A DNA stretch of 16,968 nt from JBFXAM01 sp050184295 (GCA_050184295.1 JBFXAM010000096.1:1-16968); one strand, 5' to 3'. Positions 7,772-16,129 are shown, counted from the first letter of the stretch. Program-made: numbers and translations. The notes: generated by a model from the sequence alone, not told the origin.

Positions 7772-10700
7772 GTGGCTTTCGAAAAGCTGATCGAGTGGGT
7801 CTACAAGCACATCAACCGCTATCGCGGGCTTCCCTTCGAAGTCCGGATGGTGCTGTTCTTCATCGTCATCGTCATCCCGCTCGCGATCCTCGGATTCCTC
7901 TACTGGCTCTTCAGCGGCATGTTCGGCTCGGGCGTGCCCGCGATCGTCGCGACGGGTGTGTTCGTGTTCTCCGTCGTCGTGCTCATTGTGCTTGTGTTCA
8001 CGTTCCACGGATGGCGCAAGCGGCGGAAGGAGCGCGCGCTGGAAGGGCTGATCGGCAGCGGCGAGAGCGCCGGGCCGGTGAAGGTCGACGTGCGCGAGAA
8101 AATCCGCGCCAACAACTCGAAGTTCGTCACCGCCGTTCGCGAGCTGAAGAAAAAAACCGCGCTGAGCGTCTACGACCGTCCGTGGCAGATCGTGATCGGC
8201 GATTCGGGCTGCGGCAAAACGCGCCTGATCAACGAGTCGGGGCTGGAGTTTCCGCTCGGCCGGCCGGAGGGACACCAGCTTGGCACGCTGAATTACAACT
8301 GGTGGTTCAGCGACGACCTGATCTTCATCGACATGGCTGGCAAGCTCGTGAACCCGCAGGACGACGAGGACCACGAGGAGTGGCTCGGGTTTCTGCGGAC
8401 GCTCTCGCGCTATCGGCCGCGCTGCCCGATCAACGGCGCCCTGGTGTGTGTTTCGGTGACCGACCTGCTGGGCGCCAAGCCCGAGGAAATCCGCGAGTCC
8501 GCCGACAACATGCTCAAGCGGCTGCGCGAGCTGCAGTTCCACCTGGGCGTGACGTTTCCCGTCTATCTGCTTGCGACCAAGTGCGACCTGATCGTCGGCT
8601 TTCTCGAGTTCTTCCAGCGCATCGGCAAGAACCTCGCCGTCCGCCAGCAGATCGGCGGGTGGTCGCGCCCGGGCAATTTCGATGCACCCTATGACCCGGA
8701 CCAATTCGCCGCGGATTTCGAGTCGGTTTATCAGCGCTTGCACAACCTGCGACTGCGTCGCCTGAACGAGCGCGGCGACGACGCGGCGGCGCTCGAGACG
8801 GCATATTGCTTCCCGGAGGAATTCCGCGAGCTGCGCGAGCCTTTGCAGGTGTACGTCTCGACGCTGTTTCCGGCCCAGCGCCAGCGTAAGGGTGTGAAAA
8901 ACCTGCTGTTCCGCGGGCTGTATTTCAGCAGCGCGACGCAGGAAGGCAAGCTGGTCACGCGGCACCTCAGCCAGCAGCTTGGCGAGGAGGCGGCCCGGAT
9001 CTTCGAACAACTGGAGCGCGTCGTTCACGACAAGCCCGAGCCGCATTTCCTCAAAGACCTGCTGCTGAAGAAGGTCGCGCCCGAGGAGGGGCTGGTCTTT
9101 CGCGACCAGGCGCAGCTCCAGCGCAATCGCCGATTGATGAGCATGCTCGCGGTCGGCAGCGCCGCGATGCTGATCCTGGCCGCGATCGGGCTGTGGTTCA
9201 GTTGGAACGCGCTCCAGGGCGCGATCCAGAAGCCGCGCGAGCACGCCCAGGCGGCGGCGCACGCGGCGCTGGTCGCTTCCGATTCGAACTCGCGCCCCGC
9301 CGACGGCCGCGCGCTGGAACTGGCCGGGCTGCTGCTTGACGACGCCGAACAGCTGCGCCGAAAGATGGGCTGGCTCCGGCTGCTGTCGTTGGCGATCAAT
9401 CCCGAGGCGCCGATCCGTCACCTGCAGCGCATCGCCGCGGGCGTGTTTGAGCATCGGCTGATGCCGCGCGCCCATGAGCAGATTGCGCTCGGACTGCGGG
9501 TCGAAGCCCCGTTGGCGACCGGCAGCGACGAGGACGCCGAGCAGGAGGAGCGCGATCCCGCGATCCGCGCCGAGCGCCTGGCCGGCCGGGCGGCCTATTT
9601 CGACGCCCTGGTCGCGTATTGCCGGTGGTTCGGCGTATCGGGTTCTGCGGACGGGTCGCGCTGGGCCGCATGCGCGACGCCGGATGGCTTACTGGCGATG
9701 GCGCGCGTCTCGCGCGCCCCCGGCGCGTCGGCCAACGTGGCGGGCGGCGCGACGCTCGCCGAGTGGAGCGCCCAGCGCACGCCCCCGGAAGGCGAGCGGG
9801 CGGCGTCTCCTGACAAGGTGATCACCACGCAGGCGGCGCTGGCCCGCGACCCGACGCGCTACACCTTCGGCGAGCTTGCAACGGCGTATTTGCACGTCGT
9901 CGCCGACAACAGCCAGCGCTCCGGCGGCAAACTCTCAAACCCAGCCCAGGCGTTCGGCGATGCGGCGGTGCGCGACGCGGCGTTGGCGCGCTATTTCGAA
10001 GCGCTGCGCCCGTGGGCGGAGCTGCGTCCGCCGAGCTGGGAAGGCGACGAGGAACTCGAGCGCGTCGTAAGGCTCCTGCGGGCGTGCGCGCAGGTCGACG
10101 CCGCCTACAACGACGTACTGAAGCTGGCGGCGGAGACGCCGCAAACCGAGCCCGCGGCGTTTCAGCAGCAAGCCGAGCGCGTGGAGCAAGTGTTGCAGTC
10201 CGCGGTTGCGGCGTTCGCGGCATGCGCGGAGCGCGCCGGCGACGCGCGCGGTGGAGACCTGCTGGCGCAGCTCAACCAGTATCGCCAGCGACACTGGTTC
10301 GAAAAACGCGCGTCGCTGCGCGACGCGCTGGCGTGCGGCGGCGGCGCGGCGAACGAGCTTGTGCTGTGCGAGGCGGACGCCGCGCTCGGCAAGACGCTGG
10401 CTGGCTGGGGTATGCTCGACCCGGCGAAGTCGCACGGGCTCTCGTGCGGGCAACCGTGGCAGGGCGACGCGATCGGCTTCAACAAGTTCCCTGGTGGGTT
10501 TGCGCACCTGATCACGTCAGCGGCGGAAGGGACCGGCGCGGGGCCGCGGGCATGGATGCTGTCGGCGGAAGCCCGCACGATGCGCGAGCACGTCACCAAG
10601 CTTGCGGCGCTGCTCAATCCAACCGGCGCGCCGCCGGAAACACTCGCCGCATGGGGGGAGCTGCTTGAGGCGCATCTCAATCAGGCGGGTGCGCGGAAGA

Positions 10701-12217
10701 TCGGGGCGCCGGATCCGACGGACTACGCCGAGCGCTGGAAGCCCGCCGAACTCCGCGACGCGACGAGCGTCGTGCTGGGGCTGGCGACGGCGGGTGCGGG
10801 CAGTCACCACCTGCGACAGCTTGCGAAGTTCCTGAGCGACGAGCCGGAGTGGGGACTCGCGGCGCTGCGCGGCGTGGCGGCGGGCGCGGCGGACTCGCAG
10901 CGCACGCCCATCGCGACCAACGACGTGCTGTCGGCGACGCTGCGCGAGGGCGTCAAGCTGGTTTCGCTGCTGGACCGGTTCCGCAGCGAAAAGTCGGCGT
11001 ACATCCCGCCCGCCGGCGGCGAAGCCGACCCGACCACCGTCGCGGCGGACCGGGTGCGCGTCCTCTGGGAGCGCTATGTCGGCAAGTACGCGGGTGAGTG
11101 GAAGTCGATCACCGAGGACTGGAAGAGTGAATCCCCGCCGGCCGGTGCGAGCGATTGGAAATGGTGGCAGAGCAACTTCGACGGCAAACCGCCGACCGAG
11201 ACGGCGGCGCAGGTTCGCGAATTCGCGATACACGTGGCGGGTGCGGGGTATCGCGCCCCGGAGGGTTGGCCGGCGAACGACAGCGTGTCGGAGTCGTTCA
11301 ATCGGGTCTTGTGGGATGGACTGCGCAAGTCGTTCGATGGGCTGCAACGCCCGGCGACGCGAACCGCGCTCGGACCCGAGCAAGTCGTCGCGGACGAATT
11401 CGCCGGATGCTGGAGCCGGCTCCGAACCGGCGTGAGTGCCGCCGCGACGGAACTGCTTGGCGGCGGCGATTCGCGCGACGACCACGCGCTCTTTCGACCC
11501 GAGAGTGTGGTTGGACTGATCGACTCGCTCGCGCCGTTTCGGTCGTTGAGCGCGTACGCGGACGCGGCGTGCCGCGCGTTCGCGTCGCAGGCGGGCCGCA
11601 AACTCGCCGAGGATCTCGCCAAGGTGAAAGCCGCGCCGGCGGATTGTCCGTTGGCGGCGACGCTCGTGGCGCGCTACCAGCGCGTGGCGGAACGCGTGCA
11701 GAAGGGCTGTGGCGTCGCACTGGATCTGGCGGCACTCCTGGAGGCCCAGCGCTGCTGCGGCGCGCTGGCCAAGCTGACGGGCGGGAGCTTCCGCGTCCGC
11801 CTGCTGTTGCGCGATGATCTCGCTCAGTACGGCCGGCCGGATGTCGCAAATGCCGCCAACGTGAGCGACATCGACTGTTTCGAGACGCTGACGTTTAACT
11901 TCGGCGGGTCGTCGCGCGAGTGGACGACGAAGACGGAAGCGTTCGAACTGCCGGTCGGCCCGGCCGGCAGCGCCACGCTCGCGGTCGATGGAAAACGGCA
12001 CGGAGCCGGATCCAACGTACGGGTCGTGGATTTCAAGGCCGACGCGCTTCGCTCCGCGTTGTCGCGCAACTGGCAGACCGGACCGTCCGGACCCGGTTGG
12101 GTCGTGGTGATCGAGTGCCCGTGCACCGATCGCAAAGCCTACGTCGGGCTGCTGTTTCAACCGCAGGGGTTCGAGCGCGAAGACTTCGAGAAGGCAGCCG
12201 GCTGCGGCGGCGGGTAG
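7772..12217 (+). CDS. tssM: TssM (IcmF family), T6SS inner-membrane ATPase-like channel protein
   Basis: TssM forms the core of the T6SS membrane complex and joins TssL and TssK in the cytoplasm to TssJ at the outer membrane. The 1481-residue product has two N-terminal transmembrane helices (about 26-48 and 56-78), a cytoplasmic NTPase domain, a third helix (about 457-477), then about 1000 periplasmic residues. Walker A is intact, GDSGCGKT at 143-150. The Walker B region reads LIFIDMAGK (183-191) where the family usually has DTAGR, and TKCD at 269-272 is the base-specificity motif. EEWLGFLRTLSRYRPRCPINGALV (two adjoining motifs, about 203-224) is characteristic of IcmF proteins. The protein is about 300 residues longer than common TssM proteins of 1100-1200. 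Its periplasmic region is Ala/Arg/Glu-rich and ends in a beta-rich domain (about 1365-1480), where the TssJ-binding site would be expected. GTG start with a well-spaced AAGGA. Confidence 0.94.
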   Translation: MAFEKLIEWVYKHINRYRGLPFEVRMVLFFIVIVIPLAILGFLYWLFSGMFGSGVPAIVATGVFVFSVVVLIVLVFTFHGWRKRRKERALEGLIGSGESAGPVKVDVREKIRANNSKFVTAVRELKKKTALSVYDRPWQIVIGDSGCGKTRLINESGLEFPLGRPEGHQLGTLNYNWWFSDDLIFIDMAGKLVNPQDDEDHEEWLGFLRTLSRYRPRCPINGALVCVSVTDLLGAKPEEIRESADNMLKRLRELQFHLGVTFPVYLLATKCDLIVGFLEFFQRIGKNLAVRQQIGGWSRPGNFDAPYDPDQFAADFESVYQRLHNLRLRRLNERGDDAAALETAYCFPEEFRELREPLQVYVSTLFPAQRQRKGVKNLLFRGLYFSSATQEGKLVTRHLSQQLGEEAARIFEQLERVVHDKPEPHFLKDLLLKKVAPEEGLVFRDQAQLQRNRRLMSMLAVGSAAMLILAAIGLWFSWNALQGAIQKPREHAQAAAHAALVASDSNSRPADGRALELAGLLLDDAEQLRRKMGWLRLLSLAINPEAPIRHLQRIAAGVFEHRLMPRAHEQIALGLRVEAPLATGSDEDAEQEERDPAIRAERLAGRAAYFDALVAYCRWFGVSGSADGSRWAACATPDGLLAMARVSRAPGASANVAGGATLAEWSAQRTPPEGERAASPDKVITTQAALARDPTRYTFGELATAYLHVVADNSQRSGGKLSNPAQAFGDAAVRDAALARYFEALRPWAELRPPSWEGDEELERVVRLLRACAQVDAAYNDVLKLAAETPQTEPAAFQQQAERVEQVLQSAVAAFAACAERAGDARGGDLLAQLNQYRQRHWFEKRASLRDALACGGGAANELVLCEADAALGKTLAGWGMLDPAKSHGLSCGQPWQGDAIGFNKFPGGFAHLITSAAEGTGAGPRAWMLSAEARTMREHVTKLAALLNPTGAPPETLAAWGELLEAHLNQAGARKIGAPDPTDYAERWKPAELRDATSVVLGLATAGAGSHHLRQLAKFLSDEPEWGLAALRGVAAGAADSQRTPIATNDVLSATLREGVKLVSLLDRFRSEKSAYIPPAGGEADPTTVAADRVRVLWERYVGKYAGEWKSITEDWKSESPPAGASDWKWWQSNFDGKPPTETAAQVREFAIHVAGAGYRAPEGWPANDSVSESFNRVLWDGLRKSFDGLQRPATRTALGPEQVVADEFAGCWSRLRTGVSAAATELLGGGDSRDDHALFRPESVVGLIDSLAPFRSLSAYADAACRAFASQAGRKLAEDLAKVKAAPADCPLAATLVARYQRVAERVQKGCGVALDLAALLEAQRCCGALAKLTGGSFRVRLLLRDDLAQYGRPDVANAANVSDIDCFETLTFNFGGSSREWTTKTEAFELPVGPAGSATLAVDGKRHGAGSNVRVVDFKADALRSALSRNWQTGPSGPGWVVVIECPCTDRKAYVGLLFQPQGFEREDFEKAAGCGGG

Positions 12218-12222
12218 GGGGG
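12217..12222 (+). promoter_or_regulatory. Ribosome binding site supporting the GTG start of tagF
   Basis: A run of six G (12217-12222) ends six bases before the GTG at 12229. The frame stays open far upstream, overlapping tssM, but only this start gives a normal TagF N-terminus. Confidence 0.5.
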
Positions 12223-12228
12223 CGCACC

Positions 12229-13341
12229 GTGGGCTCGTTCGACAACCTCTTCAAGGCGGCCCGCGACCTGCTCGGCAAGAAGGCCGTCGCCGACGACAGT
12301 TATTACTGGTTCGGCAAGCTGCCGACCTACGGCGATTACCTTGAGCGTCGCAGCGCCCCGCGCTGGGCCCAGCAGTTCCGGCAGTGGCTGCTCGACGGAT
12401 TCGGGCGCCTCGCGACGGCGGCGGGCGCGCGCGGCGCGGTCCTCGCGCCGGCCGCGGGCGTGGTCATGCTCCCGGACCACGAGCTGCGCATCATCTTCGC
12501 GCTGCGCGACTTCGGCGGCGACGCGGTGGGACGCGCGTTTCCGTTTGTCGTGTTCGCGGCGGCGGCGACGGTCGACGCGAGCGAGCCGCTGGCCGTGCTG
12601 GGGGCCGAACTGGTCGGGGTGCGCGAGATCGCCGCGACGCTCGAGCAGCAGCCGGCGCGCCCGGCGCAGACCGCCGACATCACCGCGACCTGGGAACAGA
12701 GCCGGTTCGCGCCCAATCCCGCGGCGCGCGGGCTCGACTGGCGCACGGCGTGGCGGCAGCTTTCGTGGGGCGATTGGTTTCACGGTCTGCGCCCCGCGCC
12801 GGGTGCAAAGGGCGCCGATTGGTGCGCCGCGGTGGAGGCCTGGGGACGCACGCTCGCGAGTCACGACGGCGGCGACTTCGAATACAACGTGCGTGTGCCG
12901 CTGTCGACCGCCGGCGAGTGGGCCGCGCAGGCGACCGGCTGGCTGCAATGGCTCTCGCGCTATGTCCGGCTCGAGCCGCAGCGCTTGAGTCTGCTCGCGA
13001 CCTTTGATCCCTCGGGGCCGGGCCTCAGCGCGCTGCGCCGCGCGGTGGTGCCGGAGGATGTGCGGCTGTTGACGCGTGGCTGGTCGGAGCTGCGGTACAT
13101 CGACGCGCCGTTTGACGGGCTGGCGGATCCGTCGCCGGCGCTGATCGCGAAACTCCTGGAGAAGGTGACGGCGCCGGAGTTGTGGGGCGAGTTCGCCACG
13201 CAGGCGTACTTGTCGCCGAGCCAGGTGTTTCGAGCGCCGATCGGCGAGGCGTCGGGAACGGGCGGCGCGTCGGGCGCGGCGAGTCACACGGAGGCGGCGC
13301 CGCCCGCAGCGGGCGCTGGGCCGGCGTCGGGGCCGGTGTGA
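12229..13341 (+). CDS. tagF: TagF-like T6SS post-translational regulator
   Basis: TagF proteins repress T6SS firing after translation; in Pseudomonas TagF acts by sequestering Fha, beside the PpkA/PppA phosphorylation switch. The 370-residue product carries the TagF signature near its N-terminus: WFGKLPTYGDYLERR at residues 27-41, followed by FRQWLLDGFGRL, matching the family pattern of a G-K-[LM]-P-x-x-GD-[FY] motif and a Trp-Leu helix. The typical TagF domain covers about the first 150-200 residues. The rest, to about residue 340, is an additional domain containing WGDWFHGLRP, and the last 30 residues are a Gly/Ala/Pro-rich disordered tail. No signal peptide, so cytoplasmic. It starts 11 bases after tssM. 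No PpkA, PppA or Fha gene is in this window. Confidence 0.85.
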   Translation: MGSFDNLFKAARDLLGKKAVADDSYYWFGKLPTYGDYLERRSAPRWAQQFRQWLLDGFGRLATAAGARGAVLAPAAGVVMLPDHELRIIFALRDFGGDAVGRAFPFVVFAAAATVDASEPLAVLGAELVGVREIAATLEQQPARPAQTADITATWEQSRFAPNPAARGLDWRTAWRQLSWGDWFHGLRPAPGAKGADWCAAVEAWGRTLASHDGGDFEYNVRVPLSTAGEWAAQATGWLQWLSRYVRLEPQRLSLLATFDPSGPGLSALRRAVVPEDVRLLTRGWSELRYIDAPFDGLADPSPALIAKLLEKVTAPELWGEFATQAYLSPSQVFRAPIGEASGTGGASGAASHTEAAPPAAGAGPASGPV

Positions 13342-13407
13342 TGCGGGAGCGTCAGGGTGCGGGTCGCGGCCGGCATGTGGAAATGATCCCAAATGTCGGG
13401 ACTCCGT

Positions 13408-13436
13408 TTGACCGGCTTGGCGCGAAGGCTCATAAT
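13408..13436 (+). promoter_or_regulatory. Sigma70-like promoter of the lipoprotein/TPR-barrel cluster
   Basis: TTGACC (13408-13413), a 17-base spacer and CATAAT (13431-13436) each match the consensus at five of six positions. Transcription would start near 13443, giving a leader of about 93 bases. It lies in the 194-bp gap after tagF and marks the right cluster as a separate transcription unit. Confidence 0.6.
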
Positions 13437-13490
13437 CCGCCGGTTCGGCCGGCCGATGGCGCGGCGTCGGCGGACCCGGGGAGCGTCGCT

Positions 13491-13505
13491 CGTCGTTCGA
13501 CGACG
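13491..13505 (+). other. Leader hairpin before the first small lipoprotein gene
   Basis: CGTCGT, loop TCG, ACGACG form a perfect six-pair hairpin within the predicted 5' leader, ending about 18 bases before the Shine-Dalgarno site. A ten-base palindrome CGGCCGGCCG lies at 13446-13455. There is no T-run. It may stabilise the transcript; it does not match a riboswitch that I know. Confidence 0.4.
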
Positions 13506-13535
13506 GCGCGCGTCGTCTATCGTGGAGACTCATCC

Positions 13536-13757
13536 ATGCGATTTCCAGTGCGGCGGTTGAGCATGCTGAAGCGTGGGATGCTGGCGATCGGCATCGCAAC
13601 GGTGTTTCAGGCCGGCGCGTGCAGCCTGACGCCGACCGAGCAGCAGTTGTTGAACGAGAACGAGGTGCTCGGCGTGGCGGGCACGGTGATCGGCAATCTG
13701 GTGGCCAACACGATCAACTTCTTTCTGAACAACGCGCTGATCGGCATCTACGGCTAG
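13536..13757 (+). CDS. Small exported lipoprotein-like protein of unknown function
   Basis: The 73-residue product starts at an ATG with GGAGA seven bases upstream. The N-terminus has five Arg/Lys in the first 13 residues and a hydrophobic core (GMLAIGIATVFQ), then AGAC at residues 26-29. The position -3 residue is Ala rather than Leu, so the lipobox is imperfect, but the layout suggests a lipoprotein with a mature part of about 45 residues. That part has an acidic, Asn/Gln-rich head (TPTEQQLLNENE) and then a Gly- and Asn-containing hydrophobic segment (VAGTVIGNLVANTINFFL) that could be an amphipathic or glycine-zipper helix. I do not recognise a family. It shares general layout with the next gene, 31 bases downstream. 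Confidence 0.72.
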   Translation: MRFPVRRLSMLKRGMLAIGIATVFQAGACSLTPTEQQLLNENEVLGVAGTVIGNLVANTINFFLNNALIGIYG

Positions 13758-13788
13758 ATGTCGGGCGGCGGACGGGGAGTTTGCAGGC

Positions 13789-13974
13789 ATGACACGTCAC
13801 ATCGTCCACCGTGCGCTTCGCTTGGCGCTGACGGCCGCCGCGGCCGGATACGTCCTGGGCGGGTGCGCGACTTCCGGGCAGCTTCAGGACTTCGCGCGGA
13901 CACAATTTGTGTCCACGATTTCGAGCATCGTCGGGCAGTTCGTTTCGCTGGCGGTCCGCGCCGGCGGCGCATAG
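13789..13974 (+). CDS. Very small lipoprotein of unknown function
   Basis: The 61-residue product starts at an ATG with GGGGAG nine bases upstream. It has a positive N-terminus, a hydrophobic Ala/Leu core and a canonical lipobox LGGC at residues 23-26, so it is predicted to be lipidated and exported. The mature peptide is only about 36 residues, with QLQDFARTQFVSTISSIVGQFVSLAV forming a likely amphipathic helix (two adjoining segments). It resembles the preceding gene in layout: short polar head, then a hydrophobic helix with Val/Ile/Phe spacing. No family is recognised. A longer overlapping frame starting at 13758 belongs to the next gene and is not a better candidate here. Confidence 0.72.
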   Translation: MTRHIVHRALRLALTAAAAGYVLGGCATSGQLQDFARTQFVSTISSIVGQFVSLAVRAGGA

Positions 13975-14027
13975 CGTCGAGCGCGCGCGGCAGCCGCTCG
14001 GGCCCGCGCTCCCGCCAGGATGAGCAC

Positions 14028-14033
14028 AGGAGG
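14028..14033 (+). promoter_or_regulatory. Strong ribosome binding site that selects the TPR-barrel start
   Basis: A perfect AGGAGG lies nine bases before the ATG at 14043. It decides the start against an in-frame ATG at 13758, which has a poor signal sequence and would overlap the small lipoprotein gene completely. Confidence 0.8.
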
Positions 14034-14042
14034 CTCGCACGG

Positions 14043-16070
14043 ATGAGCGCCCCATTTCGAGTTCCGGCCGACACGTTCCGATCTCGCCCTGCGCTGCGCC
14101 TGCCGGGCTGGGTGCTGTGCGTCGCCATGGCGTTGCCCGCCGTCGCGCTGGGGCAGCCGGTCGATCCGCCGCCGGCGTCGCAGGGTGGCGACGACTGGGA
14201 CGTGATCCAGGGCGCGGCGCTATACGAGCAAGGCGAGCGCGACGCGGCCCGCCAGAAGTTCGACGCAGTTCTGGTGCGCGATCCGCAGAACACGACCGCA
14301 CTCTATTACCTGGGCCTGTATCACATGGACCGCGGGCTGAGCGCCCGCAAGCAGGAGGTCGCGGTTACCGACGAAGCGGAGCGTGTGCGGCTGCGGGTGC
14401 AGGCGGGCGAGGCGTTCGCGCTCGTGAAGCAACACCTGGGGACGCTGCTCGATCTCGCGCAGAGCCGGCCGCGTGAATCGATCGAGCGGCTGGATCTTGT
14501 TCCGTTCGAAGCGGGTCTCACGCTCGCGCAGGCCGACCTGGCCGACCGCGCCGCGGACGAGCAGGCGGCGATTCGAAGCGCGCTGCGTCTGTTGCGCGGC
14601 GCCCCCGGCGACCCGGGTTCGGGGTATGTTGCGACGCACGATTCGGACTATGTCGGGCACTTCTTTCTTGGGATCGCGCTGTTTCGCATGGCGACCGCCG
14701 AATGGTCGACCGCCGACGAGAAGACCCAATCGCGCGGGGAGGCCGCGGCGGCGTTCAAACGCGTGATCGAACTGCTCGGGCAGCAGGCGGACGTGAGTGA
14801 GACCGAGCGCGACGCGGTGCGCATCTATGTTGCGTACTACGAGGGCGCGGTCTGCCTGGTGAACCGCGATTATGCGGGCGCGCGGCGGCGCTTCGACGAG
14901 GTGGTCGCGCAGGCGCCGCCGGAGCTGGCGCAGCTGCGCGACAACGCGCGGTTCCTCTCCGAGCGGGCGGCGAACCCGCCGAAGGTGGGGCCGGCGACGA
15001 TCACATTGCTCGAGCGCCCGGTCGGGCCGCTGGAGCTGCGCGGGAGCGTCTCCGCGGGCGTCGGGCACGACACCAACGTGATCCTGCTCGGCGAGAACAC
15101 GACCCGCCCGCGCAACATCGGGCGGGACGAATCGGTGTTTGGCGAAGCGAGCGCGAGCCTCGAGCTGTCGCGCAAGTTCACAAAGGAAGAGGACGGGTGG
15201 AAGTTCGGCGAATCGCTGCGCCTCGGCATCGGCGGAGACACGACGCACCGTTGGTATGAACGCGTCGAAGACTTCAACCTCAACCAGTATCGCGGGCGCG
15301 TATTCGTCGAATGGGAGCTGCCGAAGGCCGTCGGCGACGACGTGTACTTCTATTCCGAGTACCTGTTCGCGAACACGCTGCTGGGACGCGAGCCGTTCAT
15401 CGACGGTCATAATGCGCTCTTCGGCATCACGAAGATCTGGAGCGATCGCGAGCGCGAGAGTTACGGGACGCGGACGGGGGCGTACTACGCCTATGAATAT
15501 CGCAATTACTCGGACAGCGTGTTCACGCCGGCCCTCGACCGCGACGGGAACTACCACCTGATCGGCGTGCAGCAGGCGTTTGATCTGGTGCGGGCGGACG
15601 CGCTTTGGGCCGGCTATTACCAGGGCAAGCCCGCGGACCATCCCGAGTCGAAGTTCGACAGCAAGCGCTGGCTGAACGCGTTCGTCGGCTACGAGTATCG
15701 CGACGAGCGGACGCAGGGCAAGGAGTTCGACCTCAACGGCCACGCGCTGCTCTTCGGCGTCGACGTCCCGCTGCCGTGGCGGCTGGCGTTCGACTACTCG
15801 CTGCGGCTGTCGTGGGACGATTACAACAACACCAGCATTTATGATTATCAGCGCCGCGCGCGATCGGACCTTCAGCAGCGGCACGGCGTCGGGCTGACCT
15901 ATACAATCGTCAGCCGCGGCGAGCTCGAAAAGTGCCAGACGTTGCAAGTGAAGCTGCGCGGGTTTCTGGACTTCACCGATCAGGATTCGAACGTAATCGA
16001 CTCGCAGCGGCAGGCCCTTTATAGCTACGATCGTTATGTGGCGGGGCTCCAACTCGGGATCAGCTTCTGA
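14043..16070 (+). CDS. Exported TPR protein with C-terminal outer-membrane beta-barrel
   Basis: The 675-residue product has a signal peptide (hydrophobic core WVLCVAMALPAVAL, likely cleavage after ALG at residue 37). Residues about 52-320 are helical TPR-like repeats, for example ALYEQGERDAARQKFDAVL (59-77) with DPQNTTALYYLG, and a later unit DYAGARRRFDEVVAQ. From about residue 328 the sequence turns into alternating aromatic/hydrophobic strands and ends in Phe (GLQLGISF), the usual outer-membrane insertion signal. The barrel opens with SVSAGVGHDTNVILL (about 335-349), similar to the G-[YH]-D-[ST]-N-V entry of TPR-porins. TPR plus barrel is the layout of Slam lipoprotein exporters and of polysaccharide-export proteins such as PgaA. 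A barrel of about 345 residues would fit 14-16 strands. Location is well supported; substrate is unknown. Confidence 0.85.
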   Translation: MSAPFRVPADTFRSRPALRLPGWVLCVAMALPAVALGQPVDPPPASQGGDDWDVIQGAALYEQGERDAARQKFDAVLVRDPQNTTALYYLGLYHMDRGLSARKQEVAVTDEAERVRLRVQAGEAFALVKQHLGTLLDLAQSRPRESIERLDLVPFEAGLTLAQADLADRAADEQAAIRSALRLLRGAPGDPGSGYVATHDSDYVGHFFLGIALFRMATAEWSTADEKTQSRGEAAAAFKRVIELLGQQADVSETERDAVRIYVAYYEGAVCLVNRDYAGARRRFDEVVAQAPPELAQLRDNARFLSERAANPPKVGPATITLLERPVGPLELRGSVSAGVGHDTNVILLGENTTRPRNIGRDESVFGEASASLELSRKFTKEEDGWKFGESLRLGIGGDTTHRWYERVEDFNLNQYRGRVFVEWELPKAVGDDVYFYSEYLFANTLLGREPFIDGHNALFGITKIWSDRERESYGTRTGAYYAYEYRNYSDSVFTPALDRDGNYHLIGVQQAFDLVRADALWAGYYQGKPADHPESKFDSKRWLNAFVGYEYRDERTQGKEFDLNGHALLFGVDVPLPWRLAFDYSLRLSWDDYNNTSIYDYQRRARSDLQQRHGVGLTYTIVSRGELEKCQTLQVKLRGFLDFTDQDSNVIDSQRQALYSYDRYVAGLQLGISF

Positions 16071-16129
16071 CCGGCGGGCGCGTCTCGCGGGCGGAGCGCC
16101 GGCGGACGGCGCGGAAAGGACGGAACGTC

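Noticed and set aside
7622..9475. Minus-strand open frame of 617 codons within tssM
   Set aside because: It is antisense to the conserved NTPase domain with Walker A, and its composition is typical of shadow frames in GC-rich DNA.
10517..12160. Minus-strand open frame of 547 codons in the 3' part of tssM
   Set aside because: Arg/His/Gln-rich shadow with no signal or domain pattern; the tssM frame continues through it without interruption.
12157..13599. Minus-strand open frame of 480 codons across tagF
   Set aside because: Opposite to a recognised TagF motif and made of low-complexity Arg/Pro-rich sequence.
13758..14042. In-frame N-terminal extension of the TPR-barrel protein
   Set aside because: A perfect AGGAGG precedes the ATG at 14043, where the signal peptide begins; the extension overlaps the 61-codon lipoprotein gene.
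14220..16052. Minus-strand open frame of 610 codons within the TPR-barrel gene
   Set aside because: The plus frame has signal peptide, TPR units, barrel and terminal Phe; the minus product is a composition artefact.
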